27,076 bases of DNA. Source: UBA1858 sp045106935. Lineage in GTDB: Bacteria; Pseudomonadota; Gammaproteobacteria; UBA4575. The stretch is taken from the NCBI GenBank assembly GCA_045106935.1, contig JBGCFN010000053.1, positions 1-27,076 of the forward strand, read 5' to 3'. A program made the position numbers and the translations under genes. Under the pieces are notes generated by a model. The model made no database searches. It had not been told where the DNA came from and worked only from the letters and a program-made list of their open reading frames with translations. Of this stretch, positions 7,993-14,968 are shown piece after piece; position 1 is the stretch's first letter; every line of letters starts with the position of its first letter.

Positions 7993-9186
7993 TTATGGAG
8001 AATAAGCCATCTTAGGGTAAACACACCAGCCCGCTGGATCTACTGGTGCTCCTTGGCGACGAATTTCAAAATATAAGCTGGTTCGGTCAACATCACCCGA
8101 GTCACCCACCACCGCAATTAATTCCCCCTGTGCAACAGAATCATCAACATTCTTATATAAACCTTCAGCATGGGCGTATAAGCTCATAAATCCACCGCCA
8201 TGATCAATGATTACTAACCAACCATAATGATCAAACCAATCCGAAAAAACCACGGTTCCAGGATATATCGCCTTAACTTCGCTGCCACGCGCAGCAAGAA
8301 TAGACACGCCATTCCACTGTTGGCCATCGGAACCTTGTTTATTCTCTCCAAAGCGATGGTTTAAGCTTCCCTTCGTTGGCCAGTGTAGTTTTCCCTTATT
8401 CCCCGCAAATTGGCCTTTTGAGTGTTTAATTGTCAGCTTTTTCAATAATTTCTGTAATTTCTTCTTTTTATTTTGCTCTTTTCTTAAATTACTTTGGTCT
8501 TCCTCAATGCTTTTTTCTAGTTCACGTTGCACTTTTACTTTTCTAATTCGGATTTTTTCAAGTCCAGCTTGCTCTTTTGTTTGATTTTTGATCAAATTTT
8601 GCAGAGTTTCTCGCTCTTTCATCAGAGCGACTTGATTCGTTTTGACGTCATCACTGAGCTGACTAATATGGTCAATCTGCTCAACTCGTGCCTGGTGGAT
8701 GTAATCGTAGATAAGCGAATTTCTACCTGCGTCTTGCAAGCTAGTCTGGCTCAATAGTAGTTTCCACTTACTTTGAGTACGCGTACTAAAGGAATTTCGA
8801 ATTTGTTGTTTAAATAAGTCTCCCTGACTATTCAATGCCCGCTCCAACTCCATTTTCTCTTTTTGTAGCTGTTGATTGTGCTTTTGGCTCTGGCTTATTT
8901 TTCCTTTGGTCTGTTGGATACGTTGATGCAATTTGCCAATCTCACGATCCAACTTGTCCATTTCTTCTCGTACAACATCATGATTTTTAACGTTTTTTGC
9001 GAGACTGGTCTCTATTTGACCAACAATTTTTGCTATTGTGTCTAACTGTTGCTGTGTTTGACTCAAATCATCACTTGCTACAACAAGATTTAGGCTTAAT
9101 GGGTTAAAAAATAAGCAAAAACTCAGCATCAACGCTTTTGTGCATTTAAGCTTAATGGCATAAAAATGAAGGAAAAGGCTATTCAA
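7993..9186 (-). CDS. envC: Murein hydrolase activator EnvC (degenerate LytM/M23)
   Basis: The frame encodes up to 397 residues: signal peptide region, a long Lys/Glu/Gln-rich coiled coil (about 45-260), and a C-terminal LytM domain. The LytM metal ligands are lost: the usual first His site reads QWNGVSI and the usual H-x-H site reads SLYFEIRRQGAP, as in E. coli EnvC. Such proteins do not cut peptidoglycan; they activate AmiA/AmiB amidases at the septum under FtsEX control. The start is uncertain: the frame opens with TTG (9186) and the first ATG is at 9129, giving a signal peptide without basic residues; neither has a good ribosome binding site. ctpA follows after 78 bases. In related genomes gpmI normally precedes envC; here an arsR gene lies divergently upstream instead. 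Confidence 0.88.
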   Translation of the reverse strand: MNSLFLHFYAIKLKCTKALMLSFCLFFNPLSLNLVVASDDLSQTQQQLDTIAKIVGQIETSLAKNVKNHDVVREEMDKLDREIGKLHQRIQQTKGKISQSQKHNQQLQKEKMELERALNSQGDLFKQQIRNSFSTRTQSKWKLLLSQTSLQDAGRNSLIYDYIHQARVEQIDHISQLSDDVKTNQVALMKERETLQNLIKNQTKEQAGLEKIRIRKVKVQRELEKSIEEDQSNLRKEQNKKKKLQKLLKKLTIKHSKGQFAGNKGKLHWPTKGSLNHRFGENKQGSDGQQWNGVSILAARGSEVKAIYPGTVVFSDWFDHYGWLVIIDHGGGFMSLYAHAEGLYKNVDDSVAQGELIAVVGDSGDVDRTSLYFEIRRQGAPVDPAGWCVYPKMAYSP

Positions 9187-9236
9187 CAGACAAATTCCCG
9201 ACTATCATCAACATATTAATGGTTTAGAATATTAGG

Positions 9237-9247
9237 TAATGCCATTA
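9237..9247. promoter_or_regulatory. Palindrome in the envC/arsR divergent region, candidate ArsR operator
   Basis: TAATGCCATTA is a perfect palindrome about a central C, 19 bases before the arsR ATG and 50 bases before the envC frame. A TAGAAT hexamer (9225-9230) just before it could be the -10 of arsR. ArsR proteins commonly bind AT-rich imperfect inverted repeats at their own promoters. The link to this regulator is inferred from position only. Confidence 0.35.
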
Positions 9248-9266
9248 TTAATTTATTAGGATATGA

Positions 9267-9614
9267 ATGGAAGCGAACAAAATGACTGAAACAGGCTTTG
9301 TGTCACTCAATCGCTCAGACCTCATGGCAAAAGAGGATGACATTGAAAGAGCATCGCGCTCTTTAAAAGCGATGTCTCACCCATTACGCTTAAAAATTCT
9401 ATGCGTACTAGGCAACAGAGAAGTAAGCGTACAAGACATAGTTGAAAATGTAGGCACTTCACAAAGTAACATTTCACAACACCTCGCCATACTTCGAGAC
9501 AAAGGCATCCTTAAATCTCGCAAGGACGCAAACAGAGTTTTTTACAAAGTAGGTGATGAGCGTACTTTGAAACTAATTGAAATGATGCAACACGTTTTCT
9601 GTTCTGTACATTAA
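9267..9614 (+). CDS. ArsR-family regulator, SqrR/BigR-like (possible persulfide sensor)
   Basis: This 115-residue protein is a winged-helix ArsR repressor: AMSHPLRLKILCVLGNREVS, then the recognition helix TSQSNISQHLAILRDKGIL and the wing SRKDANRVFYKV. It contains only two cysteines, C46 (in LKILCVL) and C112 (in HVFCSVH), spaced by 66 residues. The persulfide sensors SqrR and BigR have two reactive cysteines with the same spacing and the same contexts (L-C before the HTH, FCS at the C-terminus), whereas metal-binding ArsR proteins use ELCVCDL. I therefore infer a reactive-sulfur or redox sensor. A rhodanese and a glutaredoxin follow on the same strand. The start at 9267 has AGGA 6 bases upstream; ATG 9282 is an alternative and would remove five residues. 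Confidence 0.85.
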   Translation: MEANKMTETGFVSLNRSDLMAKEDDIERASRSLKAMSHPLRLKILCVLGNREVSVQDIVENVGTSQSNISQHLAILRDKGILKSRKDANRVFYKVGDERTLKLIEMMQHVFCSVH

Positions 9615-9638
9615 AATAGAACACTCTTAATTAATTCG

Positions 9639-9644
9639 TATAAT
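9639..9644 (+). promoter_or_regulatory. Consensus -10 element before the rhodanese gene
   Basis: TATAAT lies in the 43-58-base gap between arsR and the rhodanese gene. No good -35 is seen at 16-18 bases. A start site about 7 bases downstream would leave the ATG at 9658 almost leaderless and favours translation from 9673. It suggests the rhodanese-grxC-secB genes can be transcribed separately from arsR. Confidence 0.4.
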
Positions 9645-9672
9645 ACAGCCCACGACAATGGGCGGCTTGCTT

Positions 9673-10095
9673 ATGACTCCTGATTCTGATTTCTTTACCA
9701 ATAACATTATTTTATTTATTGCCTTGGGCATTATCCTTGCGTTAATTATTCGCATGGAAATAAAACGTGCACTACGTGGCTTCAAAGATGTTACCGCAGC
9801 CGAAGCAGTGTTATTAATTAACAAAGAAGATGCCATCATGTTAGATGTGCGTGAAAGTAATGAGCTTGCACAGGGGTCTATTAGAGACGCCAAACATTTA
9901 GCCCTAAGCGTATTAAAACAACGCGTAGGTGAGCTTGAAGCTCACAAAGAGCAACCCATTATTGCTTATTGTAAAGCAGGTGCTCGTTCATCTGCTGCAT
10001 GTGAAATACTAAAGAAAAATAATTTTGCGAATGTAATGACTCTCAAAGGCGGAATTGAGAGTTGGAAAACAGCAAACTTACCCGTGGTGAAATAA
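9673..10095 (+). CDS. Membrane-anchored rhodanese-like sulfurtransferase (YibN-type)
   Basis: From ATG 9673 the protein has 140 residues: one N-terminal membrane helix (about residues 9-27, NNIILFIALGIILALII) and a single rhodanese domain (about 35-140) with MLDVRESNELAQGSI and the active-site loop YCKAGARSSAA, catalytic C100. Rhodaneses carry persulfide sulfur on that cysteine. The YibN family is always next to grxC and secB in gammaproteobacteria and has been linked to the inner membrane and protein export; the exact substrate is open. The start at 9673 is preferred because the family begins a few residues before the membrane helix; ATG 9658 would add five residues. grxC follows after two bases. 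The adjacent ArsR with a SqrR-like cysteine pair fits a sulfur-linked role (inference). Confidence 0.87.
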   Translation: MTPDSDFFTNNIILFIALGIILALIIRMEIKRALRGFKDVTAAEAVLLINKEDAIMLDVRESNELAQGSIRDAKHLALSVLKQRVGELEAHKEQPIIAYCKAGARSSAACEILKKNNFANVMTLKGGIESWKTANLPVVK

Positions 10096-10097
10096 TA

Positions 10098-10361
10098 ATG
10101 ACGACTCCAAATATAAAAGTTTACAGCGGCCGTTTATGCACATACTGTAATGCGGCAAAACGATTACTTGATAGTAAAAGCGTCAAGTATGACGAAATCT
10201 TAATTGATGATGACCAAGCAATACGTGACGAAATGGAAAAGCTAAGTGGGCGCACCAGTGTTCCACAAATTTTCATAGGAGATACACATGTAGGTGGCTT
10301 CGATGATTTAGCTGAGCTAAATCGTGAAGGCAAACTGAATGCCATGTTAGGTCTTGAGTAA
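10098..10361 (+). CDS. grxC: Glutaredoxin 3
   Basis: This 87-residue glutaredoxin has the active site C14-T-Y-C17 (the common form is CPYC), the cis-proline loop RTSVPQIFIGDTHVGG and the GGFDDL glutathione-binding motif. It reduces protein disulfides and glutathione mixed disulfides in the cytoplasm at the expense of glutathione. The start is set at ATG 10098, two bases after the rhodanese stop and preceded by GGTGA; a longer frame from 10062 lies entirely within the rhodanese gene and is rejected. Thr in place of the usual Pro in the CxxC would be expected to change the redox potential somewhat (inference). secB follows after 34 bases. Confidence 0.92.
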   Translation: MTTPNIKVYSGRLCTYCNAAKRLLDSKSVKYDEILIDDDQAIRDEMEKLSGRTSVPQIFIGDTHVGGFDDLAELNREGKLNAMLGLE

Positions 10362-10395
10362 ATAACAAACACTTAAATCAATATTAAATATCCTC

Positions 10396-10860
10396 ATGGC
10401 TGACAACGAGCAAAAGTTTGAGATTCAAAAAATCTTCCTTAAGGATGTTTCATTCGAATCACCTAACTCACCAGAAATTTTCCGCGAGAAATGGCAGCCC
10501 AAAACCGACATCCATTTAACTGCTCAAAATAATCAGCTAACTGACGAGCTATACGAAGTCACACTCAATGTAGAAGTAACCTCTTCACAAAACGAAAAAA
10601 CAGCTTTCTTGGTGGAATTAAAGCAGTCTGGCGTTTTTTTAATTAAGGATTTCCCAGAAGATCAGAGAAATCATTTACTAGGCAGCTATTGTCCACATAC
10701 ATTATTTCCATTTGCACGCGAAGCGGTCGCCGACTTAGTTAGCAAGGGAGGTTTCCCACCTCTGCTATTATCTCCCGTGAACTTTGATGCCTTATATTCA
10801 CAGCAGTTAGCAAAAATTAAAGAAGAGCAACAAGCAACTAGCGAAGAGACAAAGCACTAA
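10396..10860 (+). CDS. secB: Protein-export chaperone SecB
   Basis: At 154 residues this is a standard-length SecB: FEIQKIFLKDVSFESPNSPEIF at the N-terminus, then DIHLTAQNNQLTDELYEVTLNVEVT, and the signature YCPHTLFPFAREAVADLVSKGGFPPLLLSPVNFDALY. SecB forms a tetramer that holds preproteins unfolded in the cytoplasm and hands them to SecA. It sits in the conserved gammaproteobacterial cluster rhodanese-grxC-secB-gpsA. No clear Shine-Dalgarno is seen before the ATG. gpsA starts 33 bases after the stop. Confidence 0.95.
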   Translation: MADNEQKFEIQKIFLKDVSFESPNSPEIFREKWQPKTDIHLTAQNNQLTDELYEVTLNVEVTSSQNEKTAFLVELKQSGVFLIKDFPEDQRNHLLGSYCPHTLFPFAREAVADLVSKGGFPPLLLSPVNFDALYSQQLAKIKEEQQATSEETKH

Positions 10861-10893
10861 ACTCTCTCGCAAATGATTGCAGGAGACCATTGC

Positions 10894-11901
10894 ATGACTA
10901 AACCAATCATTGGCGTACTCGGTGCCGGCGCATGGGGCACTGCATTAGCAATACATCTAGCCAAGCTGCATCCTCAAATTCATCTTTGGGCAAGAAACAC
11001 AAACGCCCTACAAGAAATAATTGCTGACAAAGAAAACAAGCGTTATCTTCCGGGGGCTTCACTCCCCGAAAATATTATTCCGAGCACTGATTTTGCGACA
11101 CTGATAAATAGTTGCACTCATGTCATCGTCGCCGTTCCCAGTACAACCATGCGCGATATGATGCAACGCATTAATGCACATGCTTCTGACAATTTGCGCG
11201 GAATAATTTGGGCATGTAAAGGCCTGGAGCAAAATACAGGAAAATTTTTACATCAGGTGGCCGAAGAAGAACTAGCTGAAAAAATTCACACAGCGATTTT
11301 ATCTGGGCCTTCTTTTGCCCAAGAAGTTGGCCAAGGACTCCCGACCGCCGTCACAATAGCTTCTACCAGTGAAGCTTTTGCCAATGAAGTCGCACAGTTA
11401 TTCCACCACCCATTATTTCGTACTTACATTAGTACTGATGTCACAGGTGTAGAAATTGGTGGCACGTTTAAAAATATCTTAGCCATTGCCGCAGGTATCA
11501 TTGATGGGCTTCAATTTGGCGCCAATGCACGCGCCGCACTCATCACCCGCGGAGTAGCCGAGATGACACGCTTTGGTAAACGGCTTGAAGTGAATACAGA
11601 TACATTTTCAGGGCTATCCGGCATAGGTGACATAGTCCTCACATGCACTGAAAACATGTCACGCAACCGTCGCTTTGGGTTAGGTTTAGGTGCTGGTAAA
11701 TCTCTGCAAGACGTAGAACAAGACATTGGCCAGGTAATAGAAGGCAAATATGCAGCTAAAGTAGTCTTTGAGTTAGCCCAAAAGCTGGATATTGAATTAC
11801 CGATAAGCCAGCAAGTCTATGAAGTACTTTATAACAACAAACCTGCTCGTGAGGCGGTGGAGGACTTACTTGCTCGCTCTCTGAAGAATGAAGCAGATTA
11901 A
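10894..11901 (+). CDS. gpsA: Glycerol-3-phosphate dehydrogenase [NAD(P)+]
   Basis: The protein has 335 residues from ATG 10894, which is preceded by AGGAGA at a proper distance; the ATG at 10873 would add seven odd residues. The N-terminal Rossmann motif is VLGAGAWGTALA, followed by GLEQNTGKFLHQV, the substrate loop LSGPSFAQEVGQGLPTAV, the catalytic Lys in EIGGTFKNILAIAAG, and GANARAALITRGVAEM. The enzyme reduces dihydroxyacetone phosphate to sn-glycerol 3-phosphate for phospholipid synthesis. It ends the secB cluster. Its TAA stop overlaps the stop codon of the convergent trmL (11898-11901, sequence TTAA). Confidence 0.95.
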   Translation: MTKPIIGVLGAGAWGTALAIHLAKLHPQIHLWARNTNALQEIIADKENKRYLPGASLPENIIPSTDFATLINSCTHVIVAVPSTTMRDMMQRINAHASDNLRGIIWACKGLEQNTGKFLHQVAEEELAEKIHTAILSGPSFAQEVGQGLPTAVTIASTSEAFANEVAQLFHHPLFRTYISTDVTGVEIGGTFKNILAIAAGIIDGLQFGANARAALITRGVAEMTRFGKRLEVNTDTFSGLSGIGDIVLTCTENMSRNRRFGLGLGAGKSLQDVEQDIGQVIEGKYAAKVVFELAQKLDIELPISQQVYEVLYNNKPAREAVEDLLARSLKNEAD

Positions 11902-12362
11902 CGCGCACCGGAAAAATCAATCTGTCGCCAAGCCTCATAGATAAATATCGACACTGTGTTAGATAAATTAATACTGCGGCTATTTTCTAACATCGGTACA
12001 CGTAGAATATTATTTTTATCAAATGTGTTTAGCACGTTATCAGGCAACCCACGCGTTTCTGGCCCAAATATTAATGCATCACCTGCTTGGTAGTTGATCT
12101 GACTATAGTTTTTAGTTCCTTTAGTGGAACAGGCGAATAATCGGCTTGTAGATAAATTTTCTAAACAACTGGCGTAATCAGGATATTCTTGTACTACACT
12201 CTTATCTATATAATCTAAACCAGCACGACGCATACGCTTATCGTCTATTTCAAAGCCTAGAGGGTGTATTAAATGTAACTGACAGCCACTATTGGCACAT
12301 AAGCGCATAATATTACCCGTATTGGGTGGTATTTCTGGTTGGTACAAAACGATATGAAACAT
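11898..12362 (-). CDS. trmL: tRNA (cytidine(34)-2'-O)-methyltransferase TrmL
   Basis: This 154-residue SPOUT methyltransferase has the TrmL motifs MFHIVLYQPEIPPNTGNIMR, KRMRRAGLDYID, LIFGPETRGLP and RSINLSNTVSIFIYEAWRQ. It methylates the ribose of the wobble base of tRNA-Leu isoacceptors with S-adenosylmethionine; the trefoil-knot fold forms a dimer. The start MFHIV at 12362 matches the family; the frame extends to 12392 but those residues are not conserved in it. Both ends touch opposite-strand genes: the stop shares TTAA with gpsA, and the ATG shares CATG (12360-12363) with pyrD, so there are no intergenic bases. trmL is next to secB/gpsA in many gammaproteobacteria. Confidence 0.93.
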   Translation of the reverse strand: MFHIVLYQPEIPPNTGNIMRLCANSGCQLHLIHPLGFEIDDKRMRRAGLDYIDKSVVQEYPDYASCLENLSTSRLFACSTKGTKNYSQINYQAGDALIFGPETRGLPDNVLNTFDKNNILRVPMLENSRSINLSNTVSIFIYEAWRQIDFSGAR

Positions 12363-13302
12363 GAGCTCTAAATATAAACAATTAGATAACAAATTTTGCG
12401 GCCTGGATTTCCAAACACCTCTGGTGTTGCTCTCTGGCTGCGTCGGATTTGGTCAAGAATACACGCGCGTGGCGGGATATTCTAATCAAGAAATTGGCGC
12501 GATCTGTTTAAAAGGAACGACGCTTGAGAACCGCTTAGGTAACCCTGCTCACCGAATATACGAAACACCTGCTGGCATGCTGAATGCGATTGGGTTACAA
12601 AACCCTGGCGCAAAAACTGTCGTTAACGATTATTTGCCTAAGTTAGATTTTAATGAAACACGTTATGTCGCCAATGTGTCTGGTTCGACAATTGAAGAGT
12701 ACATCGAAGTTACGCGCATTTTTGATGATTCTCCAATCGATGCCATCGAAATAAACATTTCATGCCCAAATGTGAAAGAAGGTGGTGTGGCATTTGGTAA
12801 TGACCCTGATATGTCGGCCAGAGTGGTTGAGGCTTGTCGTGCTGTTACGAGTAAACCAATTATTACCAAACTATCACCTAACCAAACAGATATTGCTTGC
12901 AATGCAAAATGTTGTATTGATGCAGGTACAGATGGCTTTGCAGTAATTAATACCTTAATGGGCATGGCGATAGACATTCATTCTCGTCGACCTGTGATTG
13001 GGAATAATCAGGGTGGTTTATCTGGGCCTGCAATCAAACCCATTGCCTTATTGAAAGTGCATCAGGTTTATCAAGTATGTAAAGAGCACGATATCCCAAT
13101 TATTGGGCAGGGTGGCGTGTGCTCTGGAGAAGATGCACTAGAATTTATTATCGCAGGTGCAAGTGCCATCGGGATTGGTACCGGCCTTTATTATGACCCA
13201 TTAATTTGCGCTGATATTAATCAAACAATATGTGATTATCTAAGCGAGCATAATTATTCTCATATCTCTGAATTAGTTGGGACGCTAACCTTAAATCAAT
13301 GA
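12361..13302 (+). CDS. pyrD: Dihydroorotate dehydrogenase, class 1B-type catalytic subunit
   Basis: This 313-residue TIM-barrel flavoprotein oxidises dihydroorotate to orotate in pyrimidine synthesis. Class 1 features are the catalytic Cys, C135 in INISCPNVKEGG, and the 1B-like stretches KGTTLENRLGNPAHRIYETPAG plus MLNAIGLQNPG, with FMN-binding GQGGVCSGEDALEFI and GASAIGIGTGLYYDP. Class 1B enzymes normally pair with an iron-sulfur/FAD subunit, PyrK, and use NAD+; no pyrK lies here. Most gammaproteobacteria instead have the membrane-bound, quinone-using class 2 enzyme. ATG 12361 is the first possible start because TGA lies in frame just upstream; there is no ribosome binding site, and the ATG overlaps the trmL ATG on the other strand. 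The subclass assignment is from motif memory. Confidence 0.85.
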   Translation: MSSKYKQLDNKFCGLDFQTPLVLLSGCVGFGQEYTRVAGYSNQEIGAICLKGTTLENRLGNPAHRIYETPAGMLNAIGLQNPGAKTVVNDYLPKLDFNETRYVANVSGSTIEEYIEVTRIFDDSPIDAIEINISCPNVKEGGVAFGNDPDMSARVVEACRAVTSKPIITKLSPNQTDIACNAKCCIDAGTDGFAVINTLMGMAIDIHSRRPVIGNNQGGLSGPAIKPIALLKVHQVYQVCKEHDIPIIGQGGVCSGEDALEFIIAGASAIGIGTGLYYDPLICADINQTICDYLSEHNYSHISELVGTLTLNQ

Positions 13303-13393
13303 AACAAGCTATAGTTGAGTTATCTAAGTCTGTCTCTTTATAGGCAACGTTAGATATGAATTTATTGAATACAAAAAATAACGCATCAAATAG

Positions 13394-13960
13394 TTAGCGT
13401 GCCTCACTCAGACACAGGTTCTCAAATTGTTTTGGAATAATTTTCTTAACCTCCTTACGCAATTGATTAATTTCTTTTTGTCCACTACTCAGCTGCATAA
13501 TCGCTGGCCAGTATTTGTCTTCCATTCCCAGCATATACATCATTAATATTTGGTCTCGGTTCAATCCTGACTGTTGTGGCGAAGGGAGATAAGGAAATAA
13601 CGCTAACGCTGAAAACAAGCCATCTTCATTGTTGACATAGTTCAAAGCTGACTCATTTAATTGCGGCGGCTGGTGATCAGCAATCCACTTGCGAATACTC
13701 TCTATGTTATGTGGTTGAGGCATATACGGACGCTTATAAAACAGTTTGTAAGGTGTGCGCGCATAATTATCTAATTGTTGAATAATTTTTGCCTCTAATG
13801 AATCTTCTAAATTATCTGCGCGTGTTTGATGGATACTCTCTGTTTTATTGATATGCCCGTATAAACTTCTCACCCGCGAATAGTAATTCTCTGCTTTATC
13901 ATACCAGTCACCCTGTCTATTGGGCTGACGGTAATACGTCTCTGCCAATGCGGCTGCCAA
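13394..13960 (-). CDS. Unknown protein, C-terminal part of a probably interrupted lipoprotein gene
   Basis: The frame encodes 188 residues if started at TTG 13960, and I do not recognise the family. It is Tyr- and Gln-rich, with AETYYRQPNRQGDWYDKAENYYSRVRSLYG at the N-terminal end and a charged C-terminus (QLRKEVKKIIPKQFENL); it has no signal peptide or membrane helix. It is in exactly the same frame as the lipoprotein fragment upstream (13985-14380): only the TAA at 13985-13987 and eight sense codons separate them. A single 328-residue secreted lipoprotein broken by one nonsense change explains both parts better than a separate gene with a TTG start and no good ribosome binding site. The 12-base unit GCCGCATTGGCA occurs twice in tandem at the junction. 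Confidence 0.55.
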   Translation of the reverse strand: MAAALAETYYRQPNRQGDWYDKAENYYSRVRSLYGHINKTESIHQTRADNLEDSLEAKIIQQLDNYARTPYKLFYKRPYMPQPHNIESIRKWIADHQPPQLNESALNYVNNEDGLFSALALFPYLPSPQQSGLNRDQILMMYMLGMEDKYWPAIMQLSSGQKEINQLRKEVKKIIPKQFENLCLSEAR

Positions 13961-13974
13961 TGCGGCTGTCTTCC
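13951..13974 (-). repeat. Tandem 12-base duplication at the gene junction
   Basis: On the minus strand GCCGCATTGGCA is repeated twice in direct succession shortly after the in-frame TAA, encoding Ala-Ala-Leu-Ala twice over. Boundaries are good to a few bases. It keeps the frame, so it did not itself cause the stop, but it shows replication slippage at this spot. Confidence 0.55.
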
Positions 13975-13984
13975 CACGCTGCGC

Positions 13985-14380
13985 TTATTTATCACCCGCT
14001 GGAATGCCGGCAAGCAAGGCAGCAGCCTCGCCTCCTATTCCCAGCTCGGCAAACAAAGGCGTTAGACTCACTACCAACTCTAAACGTGAATGCTGACGTA
14101 AAAAATCCAGCCCCTCTGGTGTTAACTGCACCGTGTCATAGCCATCATAGTCAACTGCCGCGGCTCCAAATCTTCGTGATGTCCATGGATAGACATAGTT
14201 CATTGAGTCCATTACCGGTTTAGTTAATTCTCTAAATTCAGCTTGAATACGACACACGGTATCTACTGGAGTCTCTCCGTTCGCCATTGTCGTTGGTGCG
14301 CCATACAGGGTCATAGGCTCTTCAGAACAAGCGAAGAGCAATAAGAATAGTGGAATTATCAATAATGATTTGATAATCAT
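13985..14380 (-). CDS. Unknown lipoprotein, N-terminal part (ends at an in-frame stop)
   Basis: This 131-residue frame starts with a lipoprotein signal: MIIKSLLIIPLFLLLFACSEEP, with the lipobox LLFAC and acylated C18. The residues after Cys (SEE) give no Asp at +2, so outer-membrane sorting is expected. The rest (VDTVCRIQAEFRELTKPVMDSMNYVYPWTSRRFGAAAVDYDGYDTVQLTPEGL) is unknown to me. It ends with AGDK and TAA, and the same frame stays open for another 196 codons. It is divergent from the MerC-like gene, with a Zur-type box 150 bases upstream; whether that box also affects this gene cannot be judged. Confidence 0.65.
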   Translation of the reverse strand: MIIKSLLIIPLFLLLFACSEEPMTLYGAPTTMANGETPVDTVCRIQAEFRELTKPVMDSMNYVYPWTSRRFGAAAVDYDGYDTVQLTPEGLDFLRQHSRLELVVSLTPLFAELGIGGEAAALLAGIPAGDK

Positions 14381-14528
14381 AGCCTATATCATATTTCGTT
14401 ACTCTTTATTTATATAGTTAATTTGTAGAATTCAAATACCATTTGCGAATTGACTAATCGTTTAAATTATCGAGAAATAATTTTGATAACCCTAACAAGG
14501 GCGATGAAGAATTGAAATTCTACTAGCG

Positions 14529-14547
14529 ATTGTTATAATATAACATT
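14529..14547. promoter_or_regulatory. Zur-type operator upstream of the MerC-like gene
   Basis: The core GTTATAATATAAC (14532-14544) matches the central part of the gammaproteobacterial Zur consensus GTTATAnTATAAC perfectly, with a partly symmetric flank (ATT on each side). It ends 17 bases before the MerC-like ATG, where a bound repressor would cover the promoter. The same 13-base core occurs only once more in the window, before the TonB receptor gene. Confidence 0.8.
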
Positions 14548-14563
14548 ATATGTTTTGTGCTAT

Positions 14564-14968
14564 ATGATGGTTAGCTACTTTAAAAACTCTTTTTTATTTG
14601 ACAAGTTTGCAGTCTCTACTTCTGCACTTTGTGCCGTTCATTGCCTTTTTCTACCTATCGCATTAAGTTTGTTTCCTGCTTTAGGCTCAACTATCTTTGG
14701 ACAAGAATCTTTTCACAAATGGTTGCTGTTCTTAGTTATACCCTTTAGCCTGGTTGCACTAACTATGGGATGCAAACAACATAAAAGCTGGCTAGTCGTA
14801 CTCTTAGGGATTACCGGTCTAGGTATTTTAATTTTTACTGCGGCATTTGGACATGACTTATTTGGTCACGAAGGAGAACAAACTGCCACTCTGATTGGTG
14901 TCAGTATACTTGCATTAAGTCATTTGGATAATTACAAACTTTGCAGACGTACTAATTGTGCTACTTAA
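14564..14968 (+). CDS. MerC-family membrane protein, predicted Zur-regulated
   Basis: The protein is 134 residues from ATG 14564 (ATG 14567 is equally possible; the frame also opens at a TTG, 14555). It has about four hydrophobic segments and near its N-terminus the MerC-like motif ALCAVHC (C23, C27), with further cysteines at TMGCKQH and in the C-terminal tail LCRRTNC. MerC proteins were described as mercury uptake proteins, but MerC-domain proteins are widespread outside mer operons. No merR, merA or merP is present here. The Zur box directly upstream and the neighbouring ZnuD-like receptor point to zinc homeostasis, for example inner-membrane zinc handling; this is inference. No clear ribosome binding site is seen. 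Confidence 0.8.
   Translation: MMVSYFKNSFLFDKFAVSTSALCAVHCLFLPIALSLFPALGSTIFGQESFHKWLLFLVIPFSLVALTMGCKQHKSWLVVLLGITGLGILIFTAAFGHDLFGHEGEQTATLIGVSILALSHLDNYKLCRRTNCAT

Noticed and set aside
13948..14223. A 91-codon plus-strand frame opposite the lipoprotein gene
   Set aside because: It is antisense to the signal-bearing frame, has no ribosome binding site and resembles no protein. It is a shadow frame.
14564..14968. Mercury resistance operon
   Set aside because: Only a MerC-like protein is present, with no merR, merT, merP or merA, and the promoter carries a Zur box.
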